A stretch of 53,614 nt of DNA from Candidatus Neomarinimicrobiota bacterium (GTDB lineage: Bacteria > Fidelibacterota > SORT01), in contig JACZTG010000015.1 of the NCBI GenBank assembly GCA_022573815.1, positions 1 to 53,614 of the forward strand, in the 5' to 3' direction. The notes below the pieces were generated by a model. That model was given only the letters and a program-made list of their open reading frames with translations, was not told the origin of the DNA and made no database searches. The translations under genes and the position numbers were made by a program. Shown here piece by piece: positions 17,568 through 25,508 of this stretch. Within the stretch, counting starts at the first letter, position 1; every line of letters begins with the position of its first letter.

Positions 17568-18346
17568 GCGGCAAGGTCAGATTAAAAAATGATTCTTTCA
17601 TAGCGGAAATAGTACTCGATAATCCACCTGTAAATGCGCTGGGGTCGGAGACCGTAATCGAACTGTTTGAAGCTACCGAACAAATCAGTGATTGGATCAA
17701 GAGTCGTCAAACACGAGTCGTGATTCTTCGGTCAAAGGGTAAACATTTTTGCGCCGGAGCAGACCTTAAAGAGAGACTAAAACTTGATGATTCGGAAGTA
17801 TCGGTGGCAGTGAAAAAGATACGGAAGGCAGTTGATGGGATTTGGAATATCAGGGTTCCTGTGCTGGCACTTATTCACGGTGTCGCATTGGGCGGAGGGA
17901 TGGAACTTGCGCTTGCAGCGGATATTCGCCTTGCAGCGGATGATTCGAAAATGGGACTAAAAGAAGTTTCGCTGGCAATAATGCCGGGCGCCGGAGGTAC
18001 TCAAAGACTGCCGCGGATTGTGGGCATGGGGAAAGCGTTAGAATGGATAACCACAGCAAAAGATATAAGTCCGGAGGAAGGGCTAAAATCAGGGCTGTTA
18101 AATGAAATAATGCCGGCAAATATTTTATTGGAGCGAGGACTCGAATTAGCGAAGTCAATAGCAAGTAACGGTCCTATCGGAGTTCAGTCTGCAAAAAAGG
18201 CGGTTCGGGATGGATTTGACAGAAAATATGAAGATGCGATGGAAATCGAATGGTCTGAATACTTAAAGACGGTTCCCACTCAAGATAGATTAGAAGGTCT
18301 GAATGCATTTAAGGACGGCCGGATTCCGAAGTATGAAGGTCGGTAA
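17564..18346 (+). CDS. Enoyl-CoA hydratase/isomerase, methylglutaconyl-CoA hydratase type
   Basis: The 260-residue length is standard for the crotonase family. The CoA/oxyanion motifs are HFCAGADLKERL and HGVALGGGMELALAADIR. Both catalytic glutamates are present, one in GGGMELAL and one in KEVSLAIMPGAGGTQRLPR. The tail EGLNAFKDGRIPKYEGR resembles AUH/LiuC (3-methylglutaconyl-CoA hydratase) more than FadB-type hydratases. It would hydrate the product made by a methylcrotonyl-type carboxylase, and the carboxyltransferase three genes upstream is of that type. The TTG start overlaps the previous stop by 4 bases. Substrate specificity is inferred from similarity and context. Confidence 0.85.
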   Translation: MSGKVRLKNDSFIAEIVLDNPPVNALGSETVIELFEATEQISDWIKSRQTRVVILRSKGKHFCAGADLKERLKLDDSEVSVAVKKIRKAVDGIWNIRVPVLALIHGVALGGGMELALAADIRLAADDSKMGLKEVSLAIMPGAGGTQRLPRIVGMGKALEWITTAKDISPEEGLKSGLLNEIMPANILLERGLELAKSIASNGPIGVQSAKKAVRDGFDRKYEDAMEIEWSEYLKTVPTQDRLEGLNAFKDGRIPKYEGR

Positions 18347-18358
18347 CACTTTACTCAC

Positions 18359-18387
18359 TTGAACGGAGTGAAGAATATGGATATATT
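18359..18387 (+). promoter_or_regulatory. Sigma-70-type promoter ahead of the acyl-CoA dehydrogenase gene
   Basis: TTGAAC (18359-18364) and TATATT (18382-18387) are 17 bp apart. They would give a leader of about 25 bases to the TTG start at 18419. Confidence 0.6.
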
Positions 18388-18418
18388 GGTTTAAGCGAAA
18401 ACTTAAAGGAAAACGAAA

Positions 18419-19564
18419 TTGGATTTTTTTACAGATGATCATAGGCTGCTGCAAGAGACTATAAGGGATTTTGCGCTTAACGAAGTAGCGCCTATAGCAG
18501 ATGAGATCGACGAAGAAGAACGCTTCCCGCTTGAGACAGTTGCTAAAATGTTTGATCTCGGTCTCATGGGCATACCTTTTTCGCCTGAATATGGCGGAGC
18601 CGGAATGGATTATGTATCCTATGCCATCGCAGTTGAGGAGTTGTCAAAAGTATGTGTTTCAACAGGCATAACTTTGGCGGCACATATCTCTCTTGGAGTC
18701 GGTCCCATCTATTATTTCGGAAATGAGGAACAGAAGAAAAAATATCTTCCTAAACTTACGCAAGGAGGGAAATTAGCTTCTTTCGGACTGACCGAAGCGA
18801 GCGCCGGAAGTGATTCAGGAGCAACGCAAACAACAGCTGTTCAGGAGGGCGACCAGTGGGTGATAAATGGGTCGAAAATGTTCATTACCAACGCGGGATT
18901 CGCGGAAACATTTGTGCTGTTGACGGTGACAGATCGAAATAGCGGGAAGCCCGAACTCACAAATTTCATTGTAGATAAGGGGACACCCGGCTTAATTATC
19001 GGACCTCCGGAGAAAAAAATGGGGTGGCGAGGATCAGATACGCGCGCTTTAACATTTGAAAACTTAAAGGTTCCGGCTGAAAATATGCTTGGTAAAAGAG
19101 GCGAGGGTTTCAAGCAATTTATGCAAACTTTAGACGGAGGAAGAATTTCTGTCGGGGCGCTGAGTCTTGGATTGGCAGAAGGAGTCTATGAGTTATCGCT
19201 GAAGTATGCGAATGAACGCACCGCCTTCGGAAAGCCGATATTCGAATTTCAGGGGATAAGTTTTAAATTAGCGGATATGGCGATGAGAATTGAAGCGGCG
19301 CGTCATTTGGTTTATAACGCTGCCAGATTACGCGACGCAGGGAAGGACATCAAAAAAGCCTCCGCCATGGCGAAACTTTACGCTTCGGAATTAGCAATGT
19401 GGGCAGCAGGTGAAGCAATTCAGATTCACGGAGGCTATGGCTATCTTAAAGATTTTCCTGTGGAACGGTTTTATCGAGATGCGAAGGTATGCGAAATAGG
19501 AGAGGGTACGTCAGAAATCCAAAGAATCCTGATTGCGAGGGAGATAAGAAAAGAACTTCACTAA
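18419..19564 (+). CDS. Acyl-CoA dehydrogenase (short-chain type)
   Basis: The 381-residue length is standard for the family. It is an FAD enzyme that introduces the alpha-beta double bond into acyl-CoA and passes electrons to ETF. Motifs are FGLTEASAGSDSGA (FAD binding), GSKMFITNAG, RTAFGKPIFEFQG and IQIHGGYGYLKDFPVERFYRD. The catalytic base is Glu362 in IGEGTSEIQR. Isovaleryl-CoA dehydrogenase has Ala/Gly at that position, so this is a butyryl/short-chain-like enzyme and not the leucine-pathway IVD. The TTG start has AAAGGA ahead. pgpH follows after 10 bases and may be read from the same promoter. Confidence 0.92.
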   Translation: MDFFTDDHRLLQETIRDFALNEVAPIADEIDEEERFPLETVAKMFDLGLMGIPFSPEYGGAGMDYVSYAIAVEELSKVCVSTGITLAAHISLGVGPIYYFGNEEQKKKYLPKLTQGGKLASFGLTEASAGSDSGATQTTAVQEGDQWVINGSKMFITNAGFAETFVLLTVTDRNSGKPELTNFIVDKGTPGLIIGPPEKKMGWRGSDTRALTFENLKVPAENMLGKRGEGFKQFMQTLDGGRISVGALSLGLAEGVYELSLKYANERTAFGKPIFEFQGISFKLADMAMRIEAARHLVYNAARLRDAGKDIKKASAMAKLYASELAMWAAGEAIQIHGGYGYLKDFPVERFYRDAKVCEIGEGTSEIQRILIAREIRKELH

Positions 19565-19574
19565 ATAATATCCT

Positions 19575-21932
19575 ATGGCAAAAACAGATTCAAAGAAAAT
19601 TGATTTAATAGTAAGGGTGGGCACTATAGCAGTGCTGTTAACATCGAGTTTATTCTTTTTCCCCCGGGAAAAATCACTCGAATACGCTTACGATGTTGGA
19701 CAAATTACTACGGAAGAAATAATTGCTCCATTCGATTTTCCTATCTTAAAAATGAAAAAGGAACTTGAAGAGGATAGGGCGGCAGCTCTTGCGGAGATTT
19801 ATCCTCTTTTTGTGCGAAGAGATGACTTGATGTTGGCTCAGCTGGAGGAGATGAATCAGTTTTTTGATATGCTTCGGAACGTAAGAAGTTCAAAAAGTGA
19901 GTACGGCAAGAATCTGGTCGCAAAAGTGTTACGTGGAACGAGTCTCGATTCTGTGTTTATGGCGCAATTAAACGCCGATTCAGCCCAACTGTTTGGTTTA
20001 ATTGAAAAAGTCGGTGACGATTACGGTTTTGATATATCAAAACCGCTCTGGAATTTTATGACGGACTCTGATAAACAGCCGACCGGCGGCGTTGATGTTT
20101 TGGAGGCGTTTAGCGCAAATATAGAGCGTATAGCGCGGGATTTATTCAGGGAAGGTATCCTTGATATGGCACTGGATGATATTAAAAAACAAGAGATAGC
20201 CGTATTGGAAAAAGGCGAGGAAATCGTTGGTGATAAAGGGTATTACATGAGTCACCTTGATGTCGGCGGACAAGCGGATATTCGACTGAAGGCAAGCTTG
20301 GGGATTGAATCGGGTGAAGAAATAGATGCGGGTGTCCGAATATTAAGGAAATTCATAAAGCCCAATATTATTTATGACGAAATAACAACTACTAATCGGG
20401 AACGGGATGTCATTGCATTAGTTCCTATCAGTCGCGATATAGTCCGGCGAAATGAACGAATAGTTGACAGGAATGAAAGAGTGACCCCTGCCATTCAGCA
20501 GAAACTCGAATCGATGTTTTCTGAGAAAGCAAGACGGGGAGGAGAAAAGGGAGGAATAGTAACTCTTTTACCCCAAATCGGAAGATTACTTTTAGTATCG
20601 GTAATACTCTTTTTCTTCGGCGCTTTTATTGTGGCGTACCGTCCTCAAATTTATAAAGACAACAGGCTGGTACTGCTTATCGGATTGATATTTTTATCTC
20701 ATATAGCCTTTTCATCATTGGTAATCTATAGATATGGTCTTTCAGAATATTTGATTCCAATAGTCATCGCTTCAATGGTATTTACTATTTTAGTCGATGC
20801 CCGCATCGCCTTCATCGGAACTGTGACACTTGCGCTTCTCATCGGAGTGATTCTCGGCAATAAACTCGATTTTGTAATAGTGTCGGTATTCGCGGGAACA
20901 GCGTCAATATTTTCCGTTACCCGGCTGCGGACGAGAAGCCAGCTTTTCAAATCTGTAGTGTTCGTTTCGGCTGCATATATTATTGCGATAACGGCGGTAG
21001 AATTATTAAAGTTCAGCAGTACGGATGTGTTATTGGAGAGTTACGGCTACGCATTTGCTAACGCACTTTTTTCGCCGATTATCGTATATGGAATTATCGG
21101 ATTTTTGGAAGTAGCTTTTGGAATTACAACCGATTTAACGCTATTAGAGCAATCTGACCTCAACAGACCGCTATTGAAGCAGTTAGCTATAAAAGCGCCC
21201 GGAACCTATCATCATAGCGGATTAGCGGGTAATCTGGCGGAAGAAGCCGCAGACGCTATAGGCGCAAATTCTTTGTTGGCAAGGGTAGGATCATATTATC
21301 ATGACATTGGGAAAATGAACAAACCGGAATATTTTGTGGAAAATCAGATGGGCGCGGAAAACAGGCATGAGATGTTACGACCGAACTTGAGCGCCCTCAT
21401 ACTTGCTTCCCATGTTCGGGATGGGATTGATCTGGCAAAAAAACATAAATTACCTGACGTGATAACACAATTTATATCCTCTCATCACGGAACAATGCGG
21501 ATGGAATATTTTTACAAAAAAGCTACTGAACTAGCTGGAGACGAGTCCAAAGTAAATGAAATGGATTTCAGGTATCCCGGTCCGCTACCGGTCTCGAAAG
21601 AAGCCGGAATAGTTATGATTTGTGAAGGGATAGAAGCCGCCACGAGGTCTATAAAAGAAAAAACTTCCAACAGAATTACCGATATGGTGGAATTAATAAT
21701 TCAGAGCAGACTAAACGACGGGCAGTTAGATGAATGTGAACTGACACTCGCTGAAATCGGCAAAATAAAGGAAGCGATATTGCCTATGTTGATCGGCATG
21801 TATCATGTAAGGGTTGAATATCCTGATGATACTCAGAAAGATGAGGAAAAACCTTCCGAAAACGGAGACACGGAAAAGGGTTCAGAAAAGACTACCTTAG
21901 AAACTGAATCTATTCATGGACATGACGCTTAA
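19575..21932 (+). CDS. pgpH: 7TM-HD family phosphohydrolase, cyclic-di-AMP phosphodiesterase PgpH-like
   Basis: The protein has 785 residues. One N-terminal membrane segment (GTIAVLLTSSLFFFP) is followed by an extracytoplasmic 7TMR-HDED domain (about 40-320). Seven membrane spans lie at about 340-515. A cytoplasmic HD domain (about 535-700) has HHSGLAGNLAEEAADAIGA near 544 and the HD pair in YYHDIGKMNKPEYFVENQ near 575, with SSHHGT later. PgpH in Listeria degrades c-di-AMP to pApA. The tail (about 745-785) is acidic and low in complexity. Its 3' end overlaps ybeY by 17 bases, and a pgpH-ybeY order is also common in Firmicutes. Confidence 0.93.
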   Translation: MAKTDSKKIDLIVRVGTIAVLLTSSLFFFPREKSLEYAYDVGQITTEEIIAPFDFPILKMKKELEEDRAAALAEIYPLFVRRDDLMLAQLEEMNQFFDMLRNVRSSKSEYGKNLVAKVLRGTSLDSVFMAQLNADSAQLFGLIEKVGDDYGFDISKPLWNFMTDSDKQPTGGVDVLEAFSANIERIARDLFREGILDMALDDIKKQEIAVLEKGEEIVGDKGYYMSHLDVGGQADIRLKASLGIESGEEIDAGVRILRKFIKPNIIYDEITTTNRERDVIALVPISRDIVRRNERIVDRNERVTPAIQQKLESMFSEKARRGGEKGGIVTLLPQIGRLLLVSVILFFFGAFIVAYRPQIYKDNRLVLLIGLIFLSHIAFSSLVIYRYGLSEYLIPIVIASMVFTILVDARIAFIGTVTLALLIGVILGNKLDFVIVSVFAGTASIFSVTRLRTRSQLFKSVVFVSAAYIIAITAVELLKFSSTDVLLESYGYAFANALFSPIIVYGIIGFLEVAFGITTDLTLLEQSDLNRPLLKQLAIKAPGTYHHSGLAGNLAEEAADAIGANSLLARVGSYYHDIGKMNKPEYFVENQMGAENRHEMLRPNLSALILASHVRDGIDLAKKHKLPDVITQFISSHHGTMRMEYFYKKATELAGDESKVNEMDFRYPGPLPVSKEAGIVMICEGIEAATRSIKEKTSNRITDMVELIIQSRLNDGQLDECELTLAEIGKIKEAILPMLIGMYHVRVEYPDDTQKDEEKPSENGDTEKGSEKTTLETESIHGHDA

Positions 21933-22371
21933 TGTAGAGAATGCTGAAGATGCGGGAATCCGACCTGATTTAGTGAAATCAGCGGTCAACGAAGTTTTTT
22001 CAGGTGAAGCAGTGACTATCAGCTCTATATCCGTACTATTCATATCAGATGATGAAATAATGAAAGTGAATAAAAAATATCTCAATCATGATTTTACAAC
22101 CGATGTTATTACTTTCCCGCTCGGCGAAGAACCGGATTCTATTGAGGGTGAAATTTACATTAGTATAGATACAACTCGACGAAATTCGGCAGAATATGGA
22201 GTTACGCACAAAAGTGAATTACTTCGGGTAGCAATTCACGGCGCATTACATCTTGCCGGATATGATGATTCAACCTCAATATTAAAATCGAAGATGAAGG
22301 CCAAAGAAAACTATTACCTGAACCTAATCGGGGAGTTTACGGCTATGGAAGATCATCGGGAGGCGCAGTAA
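21916..22371 (+). CDS. ybeY: Endoribonuclease YbeY (rRNA maturation factor)
   Basis: The 151-residue protein is a zinc-dependent single-strand endoribonuclease needed for 16S rRNA 3'-end maturation and ribosome quality control. Motifs are NKKYLNHDFTTDVITFPL and the metal site HGALHLAGYDD. The third zinc ligand, usually His (GYDH), is Asp. I recall the same change in Bacteroidota YbeY, so it probably still binds metal. The ATG at 21916 lies inside the end of pgpH; a second ATG at 21922 is possible. Confidence 0.93.
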   Translation: MDMTLNVENAEDAGIRPDLVKSAVNEVFSGEAVTISSISVLFISDDEIMKVNKKYLNHDFTTDVITFPLGEEPDSIEGEIYISIDTTRRNSAEYGVTHKSELLRVAIHGALHLAGYDDSTSILKSKMKAKENYYLNLIGEFTAMEDHREAQ

Positions 22372-22408
22372 CACGCTGGACAATTATTTCTGGTATAAGA
22401 TAGCAGGT

Positions 22409-23668
22409 TTGGCGCTGTTGATGCTGATTTCAGCATTCTTTTCGAGCAGTGAAACGGCGTATTTTTCATTGAAAGATAAACGTATCAAGGAGCTTGCCAC
22501 AGAAGGGGGCAAGCGGAAAAAGAGATTGTCCGCTCTATTAAAAGAACCCCGGAAACTCCTGATAACCATCCTGACGGGCAATACAATTATTAACGTAATA
22601 ATCGCAAGCCTCTCAACTCTGATCGCTCTTGACATTGCTGTAGAAAAGGGGATCAACAGAAACACCGCGGTATTGGTTGAAGTCATAATTGTAACATTAC
22701 TGGTTTTGATTTTTGCGGAGGTTTCCCCAAAATTAGCGGCTGTTAAACATTCGGAGGCGATCGCGAAACTTTTCGCGTATCCTCTTTCTTTTGTACACGT
22801 TATCCTGCAACCTATCTCAAGAGTTTTATATGGACTGACAGATTTTGTAATGCGAATCTTCGGTATAGAAAAAAGTAGGATTAGTTTTAGTGAAGAAGAA
22901 GTTAAAACGTTAGTGGACGTTGGGGAAGAGCAAGGTACTCTTGAAAAAGAGGAACACAAAATGCTTCACGCTGTCATCGAGCTGAGTGAAACAATGGTTA
23001 GAGAGATAATGGTTCCCCGGACAGACGTTACAATGATGCACGAGGATACCACAATAGAAGAGGCGATAGAAATAATACGCCAAAACCGCTATTCCCGTAT
23101 TCCGGTTTACGGCGAAAGTGTAGATGATATCGAAGGAGTTCTTTATACCCGGGATCTGATTCAATTTCTAACAAAGAATCCTAAAAATCTTGTAATATCG
23201 GAACAACTCAGACCTGCTTATTATGTCCCGGAAACTAAAATGGTGGACGATCTTTTGAGAGATTTTCAGGAACAACGGAAAAAATTCGCCCTCGTCGTTG
23301 ACGAATACGGAGGATTGGCCGGTCTTGTCACGCTTGAGGATATACTCGAAGAAATTGTCGGCGAAATACAGGACGAACATGATAACGAGCAACCGATTTT
23401 CAGAAGGATAAACGCTAATACTCTTAAAGCGGATGCGAGATGGGACCTTGACGATGTGGAAGATGAGATAGGAATCTCATTCCCAACAGGCGAGGGTTAT
23501 GATTCTCTCGGCGGATTTCTATTCCATCAATTCGGCGAGATTCCCGCCGAAAATCAGGAAATCAGTTACAGCGGCGTAAAATTCAAAGTGTTAACTGTCA
23601 ACTCAAACCGCATAATGGAAGTGGAAATTGACAGTACGAATAAAAAAATAATTGAAAAAGACGACTAG
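22409..23668 (+). CDS. CNNM/CorC (HlyC/TlyC) family membrane protein with CBS pair
   Basis: The protein has 419 residues. The N-terminal DUF21/CNNM membrane domain (about 1-170) begins LISAFFSSSETAYFSL. A CBS pair follows (REIMVPRTDVTMMHEDTT to about residue 310). The C-terminal CorC_HlyC domain (340-415) contains FDxxxx-type strands (GYDSLGGFLFHQFGEIP). The family is associated with Mg/Co efflux and homeostasis, and CBS pairs bind adenosine nucleotides. The start is uncertain. TTG 22409 cuts into the first membrane span, and the frame is open upstream to a CTG at 22376 preceded by GGGAGG at 22358-22363, which would add LDNYFWYKIAG. The pgpH-ybeY-CorC order is a recurring bacterial neighbourhood. 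Confidence 0.88.
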   Translation: MALLMLISAFFSSSETAYFSLKDKRIKELATEGGKRKKRLSALLKEPRKLLITILTGNTIINVIIASLSTLIALDIAVEKGINRNTAVLVEVIIVTLLVLIFAEVSPKLAAVKHSEAIAKLFAYPLSFVHVILQPISRVLYGLTDFVMRIFGIEKSRISFSEEEVKTLVDVGEEQGTLEKEEHKMLHAVIELSETMVREIMVPRTDVTMMHEDTTIEEAIEIIRQNRYSRIPVYGESVDDIEGVLYTRDLIQFLTKNPKNLVISEQLRPAYYVPETKMVDDLLRDFQEQRKKFALVVDEYGGLAGLVTLEDILEEIVGEIQDEHDNEQPIFRRINANTLKADARWDLDDVEDEIGISFPTGEGYDSLGGFLFHQFGEIPAENQEISYSGVKFKVLTVNSNRIMEVEIDSTNKKIIEKDD

Positions 23669-23749
23669 ACTTTCCATCCATATAACAATCTTTTAATAAC
23701 AACACTGTAGCAATTCATAAACCCCGTGTGCGCTAAAATGTGACCGGGT

Positions 23750-23812
23750 ATTTCCGCCGGGTTCCCAGCCCGACAATCTGTCTGGCCTGTCAGACAACCA
23801 GGCGGGCGGACA
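23750..23812. other. GC-rich structured element between convergent genes
   Basis: This is much more GC-rich than its surroundings. It has short inverted repeats: TGTCTG (23779-23784) with CAGACA (23791-23796), and GCCCG (23768-23772) with CGGGC (about 23803-23807). It lies in the 173-base gap between the convergent CorC-like and M28 genes. It could be a bidirectional terminator or a copy of a dispersed palindromic repeat; only one copy is visible in the window. Confidence 0.35.
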
Positions 23813-23841
23813 TTTGTCCTAATAGTAAGTAAGGAATTCCT

Positions 23842-25284
23842 TTAATCGCTCCATCGCCACTGACCGGTTATGGAAAGCGGTTCTTTAAGTTTGTGCTTGA
23901 TAAGCATATCTCTAATTTCGCTGTCTGAATAAAGCCTGCCGATCCTTTCCGGTTCGTCCGCAATACGAAGCAGAGTGGTTGCCGCGATAACGGCTGCATT
24001 ATTCAAAAAAGTCTCGGATGCTTTATCGAACGTATCACCGGCGCTATGGTAATAACGCCACATACTTTCAGGTAAATTAGCTGCAAGACTCATAGCCGGA
24101 ACTCCCGCTAACATAAACGATTCGTGGTCGCTGTGTAAGCCCGCTTTAGATACAACTTTATCGGGTTCCATACCAAACCCCTGTAAATCCGCTGCAAGAT
24201 TTTTTAGAAATGGCAGAGCTTCATCGTGACCATATACTTTATAGCTGAACGGATCACCTATCATATCCATATTGAGCATCATTACGATATTGCCTAACTC
24301 GGCAGAATGTTGCTTGATATAATTTGAAGATCCGTACAGACCGAATTCTTCTCCCATAAAGAGTATAAAGCGGATTGTGCGTTTTGGTTTTGCTTTCAGT
24401 TTTGAAAGAACCCGCGCTGTTTCAAGCAATGTGACGGAGCCGACTCCATTATCAATTGTTCCCTGACCTAAATCCCACGAATCAAGGTGAGCGCCGACTA
24501 TCACTACTTCATCCGGTAGCTCCGAACCGCGAATTTCTGCAATGATATTATTCGCGTAAGTTTTTTTGGTTTTGTTCTTCATATCAATTTTTACTTTCAC
24601 ATCAGGATGATTCTTTAGATATCTTCTCAGCCAGGTACCGTGTTCGGCAGAGACACCAACTGCGGGAATTTTAACATAGCCGCCTCTTTTAACCGTTCCT
24701 GTGCGTGGTAAATTGCCCGGAGCATTAGTTATCAGAATAAATCCTGCCGCCCCATATTTCATTGCGAGTTGAACCTTTTCAGTTCTGTGTACCGAGCGTT
24801 TGTCGGGTAAGGTTCCTACTTCAGCGAGTACGATCTTTCCTTTTATGTCATCGGATAATTTTTCGAATTCATCCGGATGCCCAAAGCCGACATCAATAAC
24901 CATCTCGGTAATCTTTGATTTTGAAGGAGTATTTGCCAACGCTGCGGCAGAAAGTAGTTTTTTATCGGGTGTGGCGACTTCAACTTTTAAAGAACCTCGT
25001 TCCCATCCGGGCATTTCAAACCGTTCAAAATGAGGATTTTGTAAACCGTAAGAATTGAACTTATTCAGCGCCCATCTTTCCGCCTCGTAACCGGATTTAG
25101 TGCCAGATACTCTTCCACCTATGTTATCAGAAAGTTCACGTAAATTCGAGTAGGCGGCTGAGTTATAAAAAACTTCGCCGAATATCAGATGATAAATTCC
25201 TTTTCGTTCGGCATTGACCTGCGCGATGAATCCGATGGCAATAGGCAAAAATGCGAATAGTAAAATGTACATATTTCGATTCAT
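23842..25284 (-). CDS. Secreted M28 family metallopeptidase with PA domain
   Basis: The protein has 480 residues with a signal peptide at 1-25 (YILLFAFLPIAIGFIAQVNA). A protease-associated insert at about 130-235 (GKIVLAEVGTLPDKRSVH to AVGVSAEHG) precedes the M28 catalytic domain. The zinc ligands and catalytic residues are all visible: H266 and D278 (GAHLDSWDLGQGTIDNG), E312/E313 (GEEFGLYGSS), D340 (NMDMIGDP) and H413 (YYHSAGDTFD). It should act as an exported aminopeptidase or carboxypeptidase similar to plasma glutamate carboxypeptidase (PGCP). The ATG has GGAG six bases ahead. It is transcribed alone from its own divergent promoter. The substrate is probably small peptides (inference). 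Confidence 0.92.
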   Translation of the reverse strand: MNRNMYILLFAFLPIAIGFIAQVNAERKGIYHLIFGEVFYNSAAYSNLRELSDNIGGRVSGTKSGYEAERWALNKFNSYGLQNPHFERFEMPGWERGSLKVEVATPDKKLLSAAALANTPSKSKITEMVIDVGFGHPDEFEKLSDDIKGKIVLAEVGTLPDKRSVHRTEKVQLAMKYGAAGFILITNAPGNLPRTGTVKRGGYVKIPAVGVSAEHGTWLRRYLKNHPDVKVKIDMKNKTKKTYANNIIAEIRGSELPDEVVIVGAHLDSWDLGQGTIDNGVGSVTLLETARVLSKLKAKPKRTIRFILFMGEEFGLYGSSNYIKQHSAELGNIVMMLNMDMIGDPFSYKVYGHDEALPFLKNLAADLQGFGMEPDKVVSKAGLHSDHESFMLAGVPAMSLAANLPESMWRYYHSAGDTFDKASETFLNNAAVIAATTLLRIADEPERIGRLYSDSEIRDMLIKHKLKEPLSITGQWRWSD

Positions 25285-25313
25285 ATTATCTCCGTAGTAA
25301 AACAGTATTGAGA

Positions 25314-25342
25314 AAGATATAATTTAGCGAAGTCACAATCAA
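25314..25342 (-). promoter_or_regulatory. Candidate sigma-70-type promoter of the M28 peptidase gene
   Basis: On the minus strand TTGATT (25337-25342) and TATCTT (25314-25319) are 17 bp apart, about 30 bases before the ATG. Confidence 0.5.
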
Positions 25343-25376
25343 GTTCTCCAATATTATCGGGATTTTGCGTTGTATG

Positions 25377-25405
25377 TTGAAATTTTCAGTCTAAAGAGAT
25401 ATATT
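25377..25405 (+). promoter_or_regulatory. Sigma-70-type promoter of mazG-greA
   Basis: TTGAAA (25377-25382) and TATATT (25400-25405) are 17 bp apart, facing away from the M28 promoter. The leader would be about 75-95 bases, depending on the mazG start. Confidence 0.65.
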
Positions 25406-25508
25406 CAGTTCAGGATGCGCGCTGAAGGGGATTAATTGTATTTCGGCGAAACCATCCTTTTATTTATTTTAAGGAAGGAAGAACACCATAAACAGCTCGA
25501 AAAAAGAA

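Noticed and set aside
18419-19564. Isovaleryl-CoA dehydrogenase call, which would complete a leucine pathway
   Set aside because: The catalytic Glu sits in GEGTSEIQ (Glu362) as in short-chain acyl-CoA dehydrogenases, whereas isovaleryl-CoA dehydrogenase has GAGTSE.
21916-22371. Inactive YbeY because the third zinc His is replaced
   Set aside because: Asp at this position is, as I recall, normal in Bacteroidota-type YbeY and can bind metal.
22384-22959. 191-codon minus-strand frame opposite the CorC-like gene
   Set aside because: Low-complexity Ser/Ile-rich product, antisense to a clear CNNM domain; a shadow frame.
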